The notes below the pieces were generated by a model. It had not been told where the DNA came from and ran no database searches. It saw only the letters and a list, made by a program, of their open reading frames with translations. Position numbers and translations under genes: made by a program. From Aliirhizobium wenxiniae (lineage in GTDB: Bacteria; Pseudomonadota; Alphaproteobacteria; Rhizobiales; Rhizobiaceae), in contig NZ_JAEUAN010000030.1 in the NCBI RefSeq assembly GCF_019511445.1, positions 1-64,000 on the forward strand: DNA of 64,000 bases. The letters run 5' to 3'. The stretch's first letter is position 1; every line of letters starts with the position of its first letter. Of this stretch, positions 24,990 to 35,162 are shown one piece after another.

Positions 24990-25205
24990 ATGCCTAACGA
25001 CGCACGCCAATCTGTCGCCTCGCCCAAAGATCACGTCCTTACGGTTCAGGAGGCACTGGAACCGCTGTTTCTTGCCCTCGAACAGGAAGCCGAACTCAAG
25101 ATGCTTTCGGCGGCGCTCAATGCGGGCTGGCCACTGGATGAGGCCGTAACGGCAATTGATGAATTGCGGCGCAACGAGCTTTTGCCGCTCAGCCGCCCAC
25201 ATTAA
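24990..25205 (+). CDS. Hypothetical protein, 71 aa
   Basis: ATG at 24990 follows GAGAGGAG. The 71-aa protein is acidic and helical (VQEALEPLFLALEQEAELKMLSAAL, then WPLDEAVTAIDELRRNELL). I do not recognise a family. Coding composition matches the backbone. It lies between the acyltransferase and the PanE-like gene on the same strand. Confidence 0.7.
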   Translation: MPNDARQSVASPKDHVLTVQEALEPLFLALEQEAELKMLSAALNAGWPLDEAVTAIDELRRNELLPLSRPH

Positions 25206-25313
25206 CTTGGCCGGCGCCTGCCCCGGCGAGATTGATACATCACAAAAACTCGTTCGCATCACCGTCACCGCTGCTCTACGTTTAAACCGCAAAACAGCAG
25301 GCAGCGAGGGACG

Positions 25314-26315
25314 ATGAGCATAAAGACGATTTGCATTTATGGCGCGGGTGCGCTCGGCGGAGCATTCGCCACGAATATTGCCCATGCGATGGGCGACAAG
25401 GTCACGGTCTCCGTCATTGCGCGTGGAGCACAGCTTGAGGCAATCAGGGATCGGGGTCTGAGCGTAGTTTATGACCGCGGGGATTTTACTCCGATCTCGG
25501 CCCGCGTCACGGCAACGGATGATCCGGCAAGTCTTCCACCGCAGGATCTGGTGATCACCGGCCTCAAGGGGCATCAACTTTCCGCAGCAGCCGATGGAAT
25601 TGCGTCTCTTCTCCACCCGCAAACGCGCGTCATGATGATCCTCAATGGCATACCGTGGTGGTATTTCCATCAGGACCAGGACAGTGGATTTGCCGAGCGG
25701 CAACTGCCGCAACTCGATCCGGACGCGAGATTGTGGACGTTGCTAAAGCCGGAACGGGTTATCGGTTGCGTGGCCTATCAGGGCGCCGAAGTGATCGAGC
25801 CCGGCTGCACCAAACTCAACGGCAAGGGCCATTTCTTTCTCGGGGAGCCCAATGGCGAACGCTCAACCGATCTTCAGTCGGTAGCAGACCTGCTCAGCGA
25901 GGTAGGCCTCGATATCCGGCCAACAGAACGGATCCGCGACGAGATCTGGGCAAAGCTCAGAGGCAACGCCGCCTTCAATCCGATCAGTGCGCTGACACGG
26001 GCCTTGATGGTCGACATGATGGCCAATCCCGACCTGGCGCAGATGGTCCGCAAGATCATGAACGAGGTCCAGGCTGTCGGTACGGCTCTCGGCTGCCGTT
26101 TCCAGCGATCCGCAGACGAGCAGTTCGCCAGCGCCCACGGTTTTGGCCCCGTCAAGACCTCGATGCTCCAGGATCTGATTGCCGGAAAGGCTCTCGAAAT
26201 CATCCCACTCAACGGAATGGTCGTCGAACTCGGAAGGCTCGCAAACGTACCGACACCGATCTGCGAGACGGTTCTGGCGCTTGCACAACAGCTGGATGTC
26301 GAGAACCGCCGTTAA
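25314..26315 (+). CDS. Ketopantoate reductase family protein
   Basis: The 333-aa protein has the PanE/ApbA layout: an N-terminal Rossmann fold with IYGAGALGG, a GLKGHQL segment, and a C-terminal helical domain with WAKLRGNAAFNPISAL, whose Lys and Asn correspond to the catalytic residues of PanE. PanE makes pantoate for coenzyme A with NADPH. Rhizobia often encode several paralogues, so assignment as the pantothenate enzyme is not certain. GAGGG lies just upstream of the start. Confidence 0.88.
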   Translation: MSIKTICIYGAGALGGAFATNIAHAMGDKVTVSVIARGAQLEAIRDRGLSVVYDRGDFTPISARVTATDDPASLPPQDLVITGLKGHQLSAAADGIASLLHPQTRVMMILNGIPWWYFHQDQDSGFAERQLPQLDPDARLWTLLKPERVIGCVAYQGAEVIEPGCTKLNGKGHFFLGEPNGERSTDLQSVADLLSEVGLDIRPTERIRDEIWAKLRGNAAFNPISALTRALMVDMMANPDLAQMVRKIMNEVQAVGTALGCRFQRSADEQFASAHGFGPVKTSMLQDLIAGKALEIIPLNGMVVELGRLANVPTPICETVLALAQQLDVENRR

Positions 26316-26329
26316 TACGGTGAAAAGAA

Positions 26330-26357
26330 AACCTCGCCGAGGGGACGCGGCGAGGTT
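26330..26357. terminator. Hairpin after PanE-like gene
   Basis: AACCTCGCC pairs with GGCGAGGTT around a 10-base loop, 14 bases after the stop codon. There is no immediate T tract on the plus strand. Confidence 0.45.
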
Positions 26358-26561
26358 AGAATTGGAGGTCGGCTTTTATTTTTCTCAGGCGGCGCAGGGG
26401 ACGGGCACCGCACACTTTATTCCTGTGACATCGGGAGCGATTGCTCCATGATCTGCCATTCCTCTATATAATCCGCCAAACCGGGTTAGGTTCCACCAAT
26501 CCTTAACCCGGTAGCGACTAAGGTCGCGAAACTCTGGACAGAGGGTAGCAAAGAGACTGAC

Positions 26562-26876
26562 ATGGCGGGGCCGAATTTCCGTTTCACCCATTACGACCTC
26601 AAAGCACAGCGCGCAGGGACTGCGATCGAGGTGACGTTGAGTGCCGTCAACAACATTCGCCTGATGAATGCGGTGAACTATCAGCGTTTTACGGAACGGC
26701 TGGACTTCAAATATGTCGGCGGGGTCTCGCGCAAATCGCCTGTTCGTATGGTTATCCCCGAAAACGGGCACTGGCACCTTATCGTCGACGCGGAAGGCCA
26801 CCATGGGCTGGCAGAATCTTCCGTCAAACTCATTCCCACTCCTGCCATGCAGAGCCCGCAAAAGCAGGATTCCTGA
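26562..26876 (+). CDS. DUF1883 domain protein
   Basis: The 104-aa protein matches the DUF1883 pattern from end to end: FTHYDLKAQRAGTAIEVTLS, a NIRLMNAVNYQRF segment, GGVSRKSPVRMVIPENGHWHL and SSVKLIP. DUF1883 is a small beta-rich domain, sometimes fused to TIR domains, with no assigned function. Here it stands alone, with no signal peptide. The neighbouring esterase is on the same strand but 130 bases away. Confidence 0.85.
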   Translation: MAGPNFRFTHYDLKAQRAGTAIEVTLSAVNNIRLMNAVNYQRFTERLDFKYVGGVSRKSPVRMVIPENGHWHLIVDAEGHHGLAESSVKLIPTPAMQSPQKQDS

Positions 26877-27025
26877 TTACCATAGCGCAAGCCCAAAGGC
26901 GCAAGAGATACATGATGCGTCAAGATGCGTGGTCTCATCATCTTGATTGCGCAGCGCTATTTGAACACCATGCGTAGCTCGTCACCGGGACGTGACGAGA
27001 ATACTGCATGGAGGAGACAGCTTTG

Positions 27026-27844
27026 GTGAAATTGCAATATCTTGAGACCGGAGTGAATGGGGAGATTATTCCTCTTTCGGATGGAGCCGCAAATCAGCTC
27101 GCCGGTTCATGGCCGGACCGAAACTACGAAAATGTCCACCGGCTCGAACTGTATGCCTACCGTGTTGCCAAGCCGAAAGCACAGGCACTCGTCTATCCCG
27201 GAGGCGGATATCTGAAGCTGATGCACGACAAGGAAGGTGTCGAGGTCGCGCTATGGCTGAACTCGCTTTCGATAGACGCCTATGTCGTCACCCATCGCCT
27301 GCCGGGTGCGGCAGCGGCTGACGGCGTATATCCCAAAGACATTGCGTTGACCGATTCTCTCGCATGCCTCGATTATCTGCATCGCAGCGGTTCGAAACTG
27401 CCGCTCTTCCATATCGGCTTGTCGTCGGGAGGGCATCTTGCCGGTGTCATGGCCTGTCAGGATCATCCGCTCGATGCTAAGGGTGCAATCATTGCCTATG
27501 CACCGGTGAATGCCAATCACAGGGATTACAAGGCGCCTGCAGGAAAGCCAGATTACCCGCCTGCCGAGAAGCAGGCTTTCTACGATGACTGGCCGATCGG
27601 GGTTGCGGCCGTGCCGCATGGCATGCCGAAGATCCCATTATTCCTGGCCTATGCGCTGCATGACCAATCGGTGCCTGTAGATCACGTTCTCAACCTGATC
27701 AGATCGGCGCAAGAGGCCAAGCGCGAGGTGGATGCCCATATTTTCGGGACCGCGCCGCATGGGTTTGCGCTTAGAGACAAGTCCGGAACACATGCCGCAT
27801 GGACCGACCTTGCGGAACAGTGGATGGAACAGCATCTCGGATGA
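27026..27844 (+). CDS. Alpha/beta hydrolase (esterase/acetyl esterase-like)
   Basis: The 272-aa protein has the alpha/beta-hydrolase order: an oxyanion motif YPGGGYLKL, a nucleophile elbow IGLSSGGHLAG (Ser), an acid in ALHDQSVPVDH and a His in APHGFAL. It resembles acetyl-xylan or hormone-sensitive-lipase-type esterases; the substrate is unknown. No signal peptide. An ATG at 27008 is in frame, but GGAGGAG (27010-27016) sits inside the codons that follow it and is ideally spaced for the GTG at 27026, which I prefer. The longer form would have 278 aa. Confidence 0.88.
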   Translation: MKLQYLETGVNGEIIPLSDGAANQLAGSWPDRNYENVHRLELYAYRVAKPKAQALVYPGGGYLKLMHDKEGVEVALWLNSLSIDAYVVTHRLPGAAAADGVYPKDIALTDSLACLDYLHRSGSKLPLFHIGLSSGGHLAGVMACQDHPLDAKGAIIAYAPVNANHRDYKAPAGKPDYPPAEKQAFYDDWPIGVAAVPHGMPKIPLFLAYALHDQSVPVDHVLNLIRSAQEAKREVDAHIFGTAPHGFALRDKSGTHAAWTDLAEQWMEQHLG

Positions 27845-27850
27845 GATCTT

Positions 27851-29167
27851 CTACGGCTCACCGCGCTCCCGGCGCAGCTTCGCCCACCAGTCCAGCCGCC
27901 TTCTGATCTCCCGCTCGAAGCCACGCTCCGGCGGATCGTAAAAGGTCTGGCGGCCCATTTTTTCGGGGAAATAGTTCTGGCCGGAAAAGGCATCCGGCTC
28001 GTCGTGGTCGTAGCGATAACCGTCGCCATAACCTTCCTGCTTCATCAACTTGGTCGGTGCATTGAGGATGTGCCTGGGCGGCAAAAGCGAGCCGTTTTCC
28101 TTGGCAGCGCGCATGGCGGACTTGAAGGCAATATAGACCGCATTGGATTTTGGCGCGGTGGCGAGATAGACGCAGGCATTGGCGAGCGCCAACTCACCTT
28201 CCGGTGACCCAAGATAATCATAGGCATCCTTGGCGGCATTGCAGACGACAAGCGCCTGGGGATCGGCGAGACCGATATCCTCGATCGCCATCCTGACGAG
28301 CCGGCGACCGAGATAAAGCGGATCCTCGCCGGCATCGAACATGCGGGCGAGATAATAAAGCGCTGCGTCCGGATCCGAGCCACGAACGGCTTTGTGCAGG
28401 GCAGAAATCAGATTGTAATGGCCGTCCTGACCTTTGTCGTAGACCGGTGCACGGCGCTGAACGATCTCGGTCAGGCCGGGAGTATCGAAAACTTCCCCTG
28501 CCCTTGCGGCTCGCCAGACTTCTTCTGCCAAAGTCAGCACTGCGCGGCCATCACCATCCGCCATGCCGATAAGGGCGATCCTTGCCTCCTCATCGAGTGG
28601 CAGCGGCTTCTTTTCCACGTCTTCCGCACGCTTGAGAAGCTCCGCGAGGCTTTCCTCATCATGTGCCTTGAAGGTCAGGACACGGGCGCGCGACAGAAGA
28701 GCGGCATTGAGCTCGAAGCTCGGATTTTCGGTGGTTGCACCGACGAGGATGACCGTTCCGTCTTCCATGACCGGCAGGAAACTGTCCTGCTGGGCACGGT
28801 TGAAACGGTGGATCTCGTCGACGAAAAGAAGCGTCTGCCGGCCATCCATGCGGCGCAGGCGGGCCGTCTCGAAAACTTTCTTCAGGTCGGCGACGCCTGA
28901 GAAGATCGCCGAGATCTGCTCGAAGGCAAGGCCGGTCTCGCCGGAGAGAAGCCGGGCAACGGTGGTCTTTCCCGTTCCCGGTGGTCCCCAGAAGATCATC
29001 GAGCCGAGCGTGCCGGATGCGATCATGCGGCGCAAGGCCCCGTCCTCTCCCGTCAGATGAGACTGGCCGGTGACCTCGCTGAGCGAGGTCGGGCGCAGCC
29101 TGTCTGCCAGCGGTCTCCGGCTGGCGACATCATCTGGAATACGCGGAGAGAACAGGTCGTTGCTCAT
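27851..29167 (-). CDS. rarA: Replication-associated recombination protein A
   Basis: The 438-aa AAA+ ATPase (RarA/MgsA) acts at stalled replication forks and binds SSB-coated DNA ends. Walker A is GPPGTGKT (61-68), Walker B is LLFVDEIHRFN, and sensor 1 lies in ATTENPSFEL. The C-terminal tetramerisation domain carries LYYLARMFDAGEDPLYLGRRLVR and KSNAVYIAF. Length is normal. Its ATG overlaps the stop of the degP-type gene upstream by 4 bases, so the two are translationally coupled in one transcript. Confidence 0.97.
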   Translation of the reverse strand: MSNDLFSPRIPDDVASRRPLADRLRPTSLSEVTGQSHLTGEDGALRRMIASGTLGSMIFWGPPGTGKTTVARLLSGETGLAFEQISAIFSGVADLKKVFETARLRRMDGRQTLLFVDEIHRFNRAQQDSFLPVMEDGTVILVGATTENPSFELNAALLSRARVLTFKAHDEESLAELLKRAEDVEKKPLPLDEEARIALIGMADGDGRAVLTLAEEVWRAARAGEVFDTPGLTEIVQRRAPVYDKGQDGHYNLISALHKAVRGSDPDAALYYLARMFDAGEDPLYLGRRLVRMAIEDIGLADPQALVVCNAAKDAYDYLGSPEGELALANACVYLATAPKSNAVYIAFKSAMRAAKENGSLLPPRHILNAPTKLMKQEGYGDGYRYDHDEPDAFSGQNYFPEKMGRQTFYDPPERGFEREIRRRLDWWAKLRRERGEP

Positions 29168-30567
29168 CGGAAGAATTGCCGGATACGCTGGCCGCCACGC
29201 TCGATTTCGACGCGCCAGAAGCTTGGGTCGGCATCCAGCATGTCTTCGAGCGTCTTGGTGGTGTTGACCGTGCTGCCGTTGATGGAGACGATGATATCGT
29301 TCGGCTGGAAACCAAGACGGGCGGAGGGCGATCCGCGGCTGACGTCGGTCACGACGACGCCGGTCTTTTCGGTCGACAGGCGCAGTTCGGTTGCAAGCTT
29401 GGGCGAGAGGTTCGCGACATGCAGACCGGAGAACGGGTTGCGGCCCTCCATCAGGCGCTCATCACGCGGCGTGGTTTCCGGTGCGGTATTCAGCACAAGC
29501 GTCATCTGCCGCTGGCCGTCACTGGTCTGGACGGTGAGTTCCGCCTGTTTTCCAAGGCCGGCCGTCGTCAGGCGGTAACCGAGCGCATCGGGATGCTCGA
29601 CCGCAACGCCATTGACGGCGGTGATCACCTCGCCGGGCTTGAGACCAGCCTTGTCCGCCGGGCCGCCTTCGACGGTGCGCACGACCAATGCGCCACGGGC
29701 GGCCTTCAGGCCGAGCGCCTCAGCCACATCAGAGGTCACGGCATCGAAAGTCGCGCCGACATAGGGGCGCTCGAAAGTCGTCTTTCCATCTTCCGCAGCG
29801 ACCAGAAAAGCCTTCACGAGATTGGCGGGGATTGCGAAACCGACGCCGTTGGAACCGCCACCACGGGAGAAGATAGCCGTGTTGATACCGATCAGCTCTC
29901 CGTTCATGTTCGTCAGAGCGCCACCGGAATTTCCCGGATTGATCGAGGCATCGGTCTGGATGAAGAAGCCGAAGTCACCGCTCGACACCTGATTGCGTGC
30001 GAGTGCCGAGACGATGCCGCTGGTAACCGTTTGGCCGACGCCGAAGGGATTGCCGATCGCCAGGACCAGATCACCGACCTCGGTGCGGTCGGAATCTCCG
30101 ATGGCAAGAACCGGGAAATTCTCCTTGCTCTTGATGCGAAGGACCGCGAGATCGACGCTCTCATCCTTCAGCACCAGTTCGCACGGGAACTCTCGGCCAT
30201 CGGCAAGCGCAATCTTGATGTCGTCCGCCCCCTGGATAACGTGATTGTTGGTGACCACGAGGCCGTTATGCGAAAGGATCACGCCGGAGCCCAGCGAGGA
30301 CTGCTTCTCAGATCTGTTCGGCATGCGCTGGCCGAAGAACTGATCGAAGAAGGGGTCGCCGGTCATCATGCTGGGGCGCCGGACGAGACGTTCGGCATAG
30401 ACATTGACCACGGCACCGGCCGTCTGCTTGACGAGCGGCGCGAAAGACAGCTGCATCTCCTGACGGTTCTGCGGAACCGTTTTGCTCTCCTGCGCATAGG
30501 TGGTTACGGGACAAACCACGGCTAGCACGAGAACACCGACCGAGAGACGCTTGAGCAGGTTGGGCAT
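29164..30567 (-). CDS. Periplasmic DegP/DegQ-type serine protease
   Basis: The 467-aa HtrA-family protease has a signal peptide (cleaved after about TTYA, residue 25), a trypsin-like domain with His109 (VVTNNHVIQG), Asp139 (ESVDLAVLRI) and Ser214 (NPGNSGGAL), and two PDZ domains (about 265-360 and 370-465; the second ends RGGQRIRQFFR). It degrades or chaperones misfolded envelope proteins. It overlaps rarA by 4 bases, a link between envelope stress and replication genes that is seen in other alphaproteobacteria. The gene symbol is left open because several paralogues usually exist. Confidence 0.95.
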   Translation of the reverse strand: MPNLLKRLSVGVLVLAVVCPVTTYAQESKTVPQNRQEMQLSFAPLVKQTAGAVVNVYAERLVRRPSMMTGDPFFDQFFGQRMPNRSEKQSSLGSGVILSHNGLVVTNNHVIQGADDIKIALADGREFPCELVLKDESVDLAVLRIKSKENFPVLAIGDSDRTEVGDLVLAIGNPFGVGQTVTSGIVSALARNQVSSGDFGFFIQTDASINPGNSGGALTNMNGELIGINTAIFSRGGGSNGVGFAIPANLVKAFLVAAEDGKTTFERPYVGATFDAVTSDVAEALGLKAARGALVVRTVEGGPADKAGLKPGEVITAVNGVAVEHPDALGYRLTTAGLGKQAELTVQTSDGQRQMTLVLNTAPETTPRDERLMEGRNPFSGLHVANLSPKLATELRLSTEKTGVVVTDVSRGSPSARLGFQPNDIIVSINGSTVNTTKTLEDMLDADPSFWRVEIERGGQRIRQFFR

Positions 30568-30693
30568 TTGATTCCTCTTTGCGAATTTCCGGATCGATTT
30601 TTAGCGCCGGAGGCTGGAAAAGAAAGGTGGCGATACCAGACAAAAGGGCGATCTGTTCGTCTATATGGCAGTGACCATCACCGGGATAAGAAG

Positions 30694-31068
30694 ATGCTGA
30701 AAAAGGCAAAAGCATGGGCAAAGGCCCTCAAGCGCGACATCATCGCCCTGTGGCTTGCCGCGCGTGATCCGCGCGTGCCGCTGAGAGCCAAGCTGGTGGC
30801 GGGTGCAGTTGCCGCCTATGCGCTTTCTCCGGTGGACCTGATCCCCGATTTCATTCCTGTTCTGGGCTATCTCGACGACCTTGTTCTGGTGCCGCTCGGC
30901 ATACTGATCGCCATCAGGCTGGTGCCGCAGGACTTGATGGGCGAGTTCCGCCTGGCTGCCGAACAACGCTCGAAGCGCCCAACCAGCAGATCGGGCCTCA
31001 CCTTCATCCTTGCCATCTGGCTTGCCTGCATCATCTTTCTCATCTGGAGCCTGAAGGATCTGTTCTGA
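30694..31068 (+). CDS. YkvA family (DUF1232) membrane protein
   Basis: The 124-aa protein has the DUF1232 signature ALSPVDLIPDFIPVLGYLDDLVLVPLG and a C-terminal transmembrane segment (LTFILAIWLACIIFLIWSL). Function of the family is unknown. The start at 30694 gives the standard N-terminus; the frame is open upstream without a supporting ribosome-binding site. An LprI-like gene follows 30 bases downstream, so co-transcription is likely. Confidence 0.88.
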   Translation: MLKKAKAWAKALKRDIIALWLAARDPRVPLRAKLVAGAVAAYALSPVDLIPDFIPVLGYLDDLVLVPLGILIAIRLVPQDLMGEFRLAAEQRSKRPTSRSGLTFILAIWLACIIFLIWSLKDLF

Positions 31069-31098
31069 AAGGTCTCCGACGCAAGATCAGGAGCCTCC

Positions 31099-31452
31099 AT
31101 GAAATCGAAACTGTCTCTCTTGGGCGTTATCGGCATTCTCGCCACCGCCACCCTTCCCATCCCTGCTTCTGCAGCGAGTTTCGACTGCGAGAAAAGCGAT
31201 CTTGCCGCTGACGAAAAGGCAATCTGCGATACGCGCGCGCTCAACGACGCCGATGTGAAGATGGCTACGACTTTCGATATCCTCACCAGCCTGCTGGCCA
31301 TGGGAACCCGCGACGCGCTTCGCGACGAGCAGAGTACATGGCTGAAGAAACGTCAGGCCTGCGGTGGCGATGTGGCCTGCCTGACGACAGCTTATGAGGA
31401 ACGCATGAAGCAGCTCGTCCAAGCCTTCGAGGGGCTGAGCAGGCCGTTGTGA
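31099..31452 (+). CDS. LprI-like periplasmic protein (DUF1311)
   Basis: The 117-aa protein has a signal peptide (MKSKLSLLGVIGILATATLPIPASA, cleaved before ASF) and a DUF1311-like domain with four cysteines (FDCEKS, AICDTR, QACGGDVACL) likely to form two disulfides. Related proteins bind lysozyme (LprI). The motif LRDEQSTWLKKRQACG is typical. GGAG lies upstream of the start. A palindromic terminator follows. Confidence 0.85.
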   Translation: MKSKLSLLGVIGILATATLPIPASAASFDCEKSDLAADEKAICDTRALNDADVKMATTFDILTSLLAMGTRDALRDEQSTWLKKRQACGGDVACLTTAYEERMKQLVQAFEGLSRPL

Positions 31453-31562
31453 GCGGGTGCGAGATGATCCGCAGCCGCGGCAATCGTGATAAAACCGGCC
31501 GAAAGCAGGCCTGAAGAAACCGATCCGCCGCCAAGCCACGTCTTGCACTGAACACCTCAAAG

Positions 31563-31590
31563 AAAAAGCCGGCGCATGCGCCGGCTTTTT
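31563..31590. terminator. Bidirectional terminator, LprI-like gene / ilvD
   Basis: A perfect 28-bp palindrome, AAAAAGCCGGCGC and its complement, gives a T tract on both strands. It sits between convergent genes. Confidence 0.95.
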
Positions 31591-31611
31591 CGAGTTGAGA
31601 GGCTGTAATCG

Positions 31612-33447
31612 TTACTCCGGCAGGATCCGGACGGCACCCTTGTCGGCGGAGGCGGCGAAGGCGGCATAGGCCTTGAGAGCTGTCGTGACATTGCGCTTGC
31701 GGGGGGCGGCCGGCTTCCAGCCGAGTGCGTCCTGTTCGTGACGGCGAGCGGAAAGCTCGGCGTCGGAGACCTTGAGGTTGATCGTCCGGTTCGGAATATC
31801 GATCTCGATCAGATCGCCTTCCTGCACGAGGCCGATGGCGCCGCCCTGGGCGGCTTCCGGCGAGGCGTGGCCGATGGAGAGGCCCGAGGTGCCGCCTGAG
31901 AAGCGGCCATCGGTGATCAGCGCGCAGGCCTTGCCGAGGCCCTTCGACTTCAGATAGCTGGTCGGATAGAGCATTTCCTGCATGCCGGGGCCGCCCTTGG
32001 GGCCTTCGTAGCGAATGACGACGACGTCGCCGGCCTTGACCTCGTTGGAGAGGATGGCCTTGACGGAGGCGTCCTGGCTTTCGAACACGCGGGCCGGACC
32101 GGAGAACTTCAGGATCGATTCATCGACGCCGGCGGTCTTCACGATGCAACCATCGAGAGCGATGTTGCCGTAGAGCACGGCCAGACCGCCGTCCTTGGAG
32201 AACGGCTTTTCGACCGAGCGGATAACGCCTTTTTCAGAGTCGGTGTCGAGCTCATCCCAGCGAGAGGACTGCGAGAAGGCAACCTGAGTCGGCACGCCGC
32301 CCGGAGCCGCCTTGAAGAAGGTGCGGACGGTTTCGGAATTGGTGCGGGTGATATCCCAACGATCGATGGCGTCACCGAGCGTCGCCTCATGGACAGTGAC
32401 GCAATCGCGGTTGATCAGGCCGCCGCGATCGAGTTCGCCCAGGATGCGCATGATGCCGCCGGCGCGGTGGACGTCTTCCATGTGGACATCCTGCTTGGCC
32501 GGCGCGACCTTGGAGAGGCACGGAACGCGGCGCGACAGCGCATCGATATCTTCCATGCCGAAATCGACGCCGCCTTCATAGGCAGCGGCCAGGATATGTA
32601 GAACCGTGTTAGTCGAACCGCCCATGGCGATATCGAGCGACATGGCGTTCTCGAAGGCCTGCTTAGTGGCAATATTGCGCGGCAGAACGCTCGCGTCGTC
32701 CTGCTCGTAATAACGGCGGGCGAGATCGACGATCAGGTGACCGGCTTCGACGAACAGGCGCTTGCGATCCGAATGGGTGGCGAGCGTCGAACCATTGCCG
32801 GGCAGAGACAGGCCGAGAGCTTCGGTCAGGCAGTTCATCGAATTGGCGGTAAACATGCCGGAGCAGGAGCCGCAGGTGGGACAGGCGGAGCGTTCGATGG
32901 TCTCGACTTCCTCGTCCGTATAGCTCTCGTCGGCTGCAGCAACCATGGCGTCGACGAGATCGAGCGCGACCTTCTTGCCATGCACGGTCGCCTTGCCGGC
33001 TTCCATCGGACCACCGGAAACGAAGACGGCCGGGATGTTGAGGCGCATCGCGGCATTCAGCATGCCGGGGGTGATCTTGTCGCAATTGGAGATGCAGACC
33101 ATGGCATCGGCGCAGTGGGCGTTGACCATGTATTCGACCGAGTCGGCGATGATTTCGCGTGACGGCAGCGAATAGAGCATGCCGTCATGCCCCATGGCGA
33201 TACCGTCGTCGACCGCGATCGTGTTGAATTCCTTGGCGACACCACCGGCAGCCTCGATCTCGCGGGCGACCAGCTGGCCGAGATCCTTCAGGTGCACGTG
33301 GCCCGGCACGAACTGGGTGAAGGAGTTGACGACAGCGATGATCGGCTTACCGAAGTCACCGTCCTTCATGCCGGTGGCGCGCCAAAGGCCGCGTGCGCCG
33401 GCCATGTTGCGGCCATGGGTGGTGGTTCTGGAACGATAAACAGGCAT
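31612..33447 (-). CDS. ilvD: Dihydroxy-acid dehydratase
   Basis: The 611-aa Fe-S enzyme dehydrates dihydroxy-isovalerate and dihydroxy-methylvalerate, the third step of branched-chain amino-acid synthesis. Cluster ligands are visible as Cys122 in SNCDKITPG and Cys195 in CPTCGSCSGMF; the N-terminal HGRNMAGARGLWRATG and the C-terminal DGRFSGGTSGLSIGH are conserved. The length equals that of E. coli IlvD. It is a single gene, with an unusual GTACG repeat about 130 bases upstream of the start. Confidence 0.98.
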   Translation of the reverse strand: MPVYRSRTTTHGRNMAGARGLWRATGMKDGDFGKPIIAVVNSFTQFVPGHVHLKDLGQLVAREIEAAGGVAKEFNTIAVDDGIAMGHDGMLYSLPSREIIADSVEYMVNAHCADAMVCISNCDKITPGMLNAAMRLNIPAVFVSGGPMEAGKATVHGKKVALDLVDAMVAAADESYTDEEVETIERSACPTCGSCSGMFTANSMNCLTEALGLSLPGNGSTLATHSDRKRLFVEAGHLIVDLARRYYEQDDASVLPRNIATKQAFENAMSLDIAMGGSTNTVLHILAAAYEGGVDFGMEDIDALSRRVPCLSKVAPAKQDVHMEDVHRAGGIMRILGELDRGGLINRDCVTVHEATLGDAIDRWDITRTNSETVRTFFKAAPGGVPTQVAFSQSSRWDELDTDSEKGVIRSVEKPFSKDGGLAVLYGNIALDGCIVKTAGVDESILKFSGPARVFESQDASVKAILSNEVKAGDVVVIRYEGPKGGPGMQEMLYPTSYLKSKGLGKACALITDGRFSGGTSGLSIGHASPEAAQGGAIGLVQEGDLIEIDIPNRTINLKVSDAELSARRHEQDALGWKPAAPRKRNVTTALKAYAAFAASADKGAVRILPE

Positions 33448-33573
33448 GGTCTTTCCTCACTCGATCAGGCCCCTGGTCTATCCGCTCCTCGGCAGAGACA
33501 CAAAAGGCCCCATTTTTGAAAAATGTCCTAACCCAACTGCTGATCGCTGTCACTGCCGGTTATCGGCAAATCA

Positions 33574-33593
33574 GTACGGTACGGTACGGTACG
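33574..33593. repeat. Pentanucleotide repeat (GTACG)4
   Basis: Four perfect GTACG copies are followed by a degenerate fifth (GTTCG). The repeat lies in the 160-bp gap upstream of ilvD. Copy-number change by slippage could alter promoter spacing, but this is speculative. Confidence 0.9.
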
Positions 33594-33609
33594 GTTCGTA
33601 CTTCACGAT

Positions 33610-34044
33610 CTATCTGAGGTCTTCGCGCTTCATGCCAAAGTGATCGAGGATGACGTCGAAGTTGCGGCGATGAGACTTGAAGAAAAGGTCGAAAAGGTCA
33701 CCGGCTACGGGAACACTGCCAACAACGGCATCCACGCCGAGATTGCCGAGCATCTGGACGAGCTTCGTCGGCGGCACGCCCATGCGGCGCGCTTCGTTGA
33801 TGATGTAAAGACCGACCAGCGCACCACCCGCATCGCCAATCACAGGGATCAGACCGAAGACGGAATCTGCGCCAAAACGAATGCCGGTGCCCGGGATGCG
33901 GATCGCCGTATCCATCAGGCGTGCTATACCGTGCAGCCGACGCAGGCGCCGCAGTTTTTCGACTTGATCCAGATCGTCCTTGATGAACCGCTCGCTGGCG
34001 GCATCCCAGGTCTTCGTCGCCATCCGGCAGTTCTCCATCTTCAT
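33610..34044 (-). CDS. DUF4112 domain protein
   Basis: The 144-aa protein has the DUF4112 pattern: RRLRRLHGIARLMDTAIRIPGTGIRFG, GLIPVIGDAGGALVGLYII and VGSVPVAGDLFDLFFKSHRRN. Two Gly-rich hydrophobic stretches suggest membrane association. Function is unknown. An alternative start at 34023 (MATKTWDA) is possible. It is divergent from msrP. Confidence 0.85.
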   Translation of the reverse strand: MKMENCRMATKTWDAASERFIKDDLDQVEKLRRLRRLHGIARLMDTAIRIPGTGIRFGADSVFGLIPVIGDAGGALVGLYIINEARRMGVPPTKLVQMLGNLGVDAVVGSVPVAGDLFDLFFKSHRRNFDVILDHFGMKREDLR

Positions 34045-34215
34045 TCTCAGCTACAAATGAGAATCGCGGGTGTCGGTTCCAAGGTGGCTGGGCGGAGAAT
34101 ATGCGGTTTTTCTCACGCAAATGTGGTTTCGGCAAAAATCCGGCATCTGTGAAACCGCCTTGATTGGGATTACGTATAGACCTGAAGAACGGCATCGCGC
34201 CCGAGGAGACATCCC

Positions 34216-35160
<945 letters not shown>

Positions 35161-35162
35161 AA

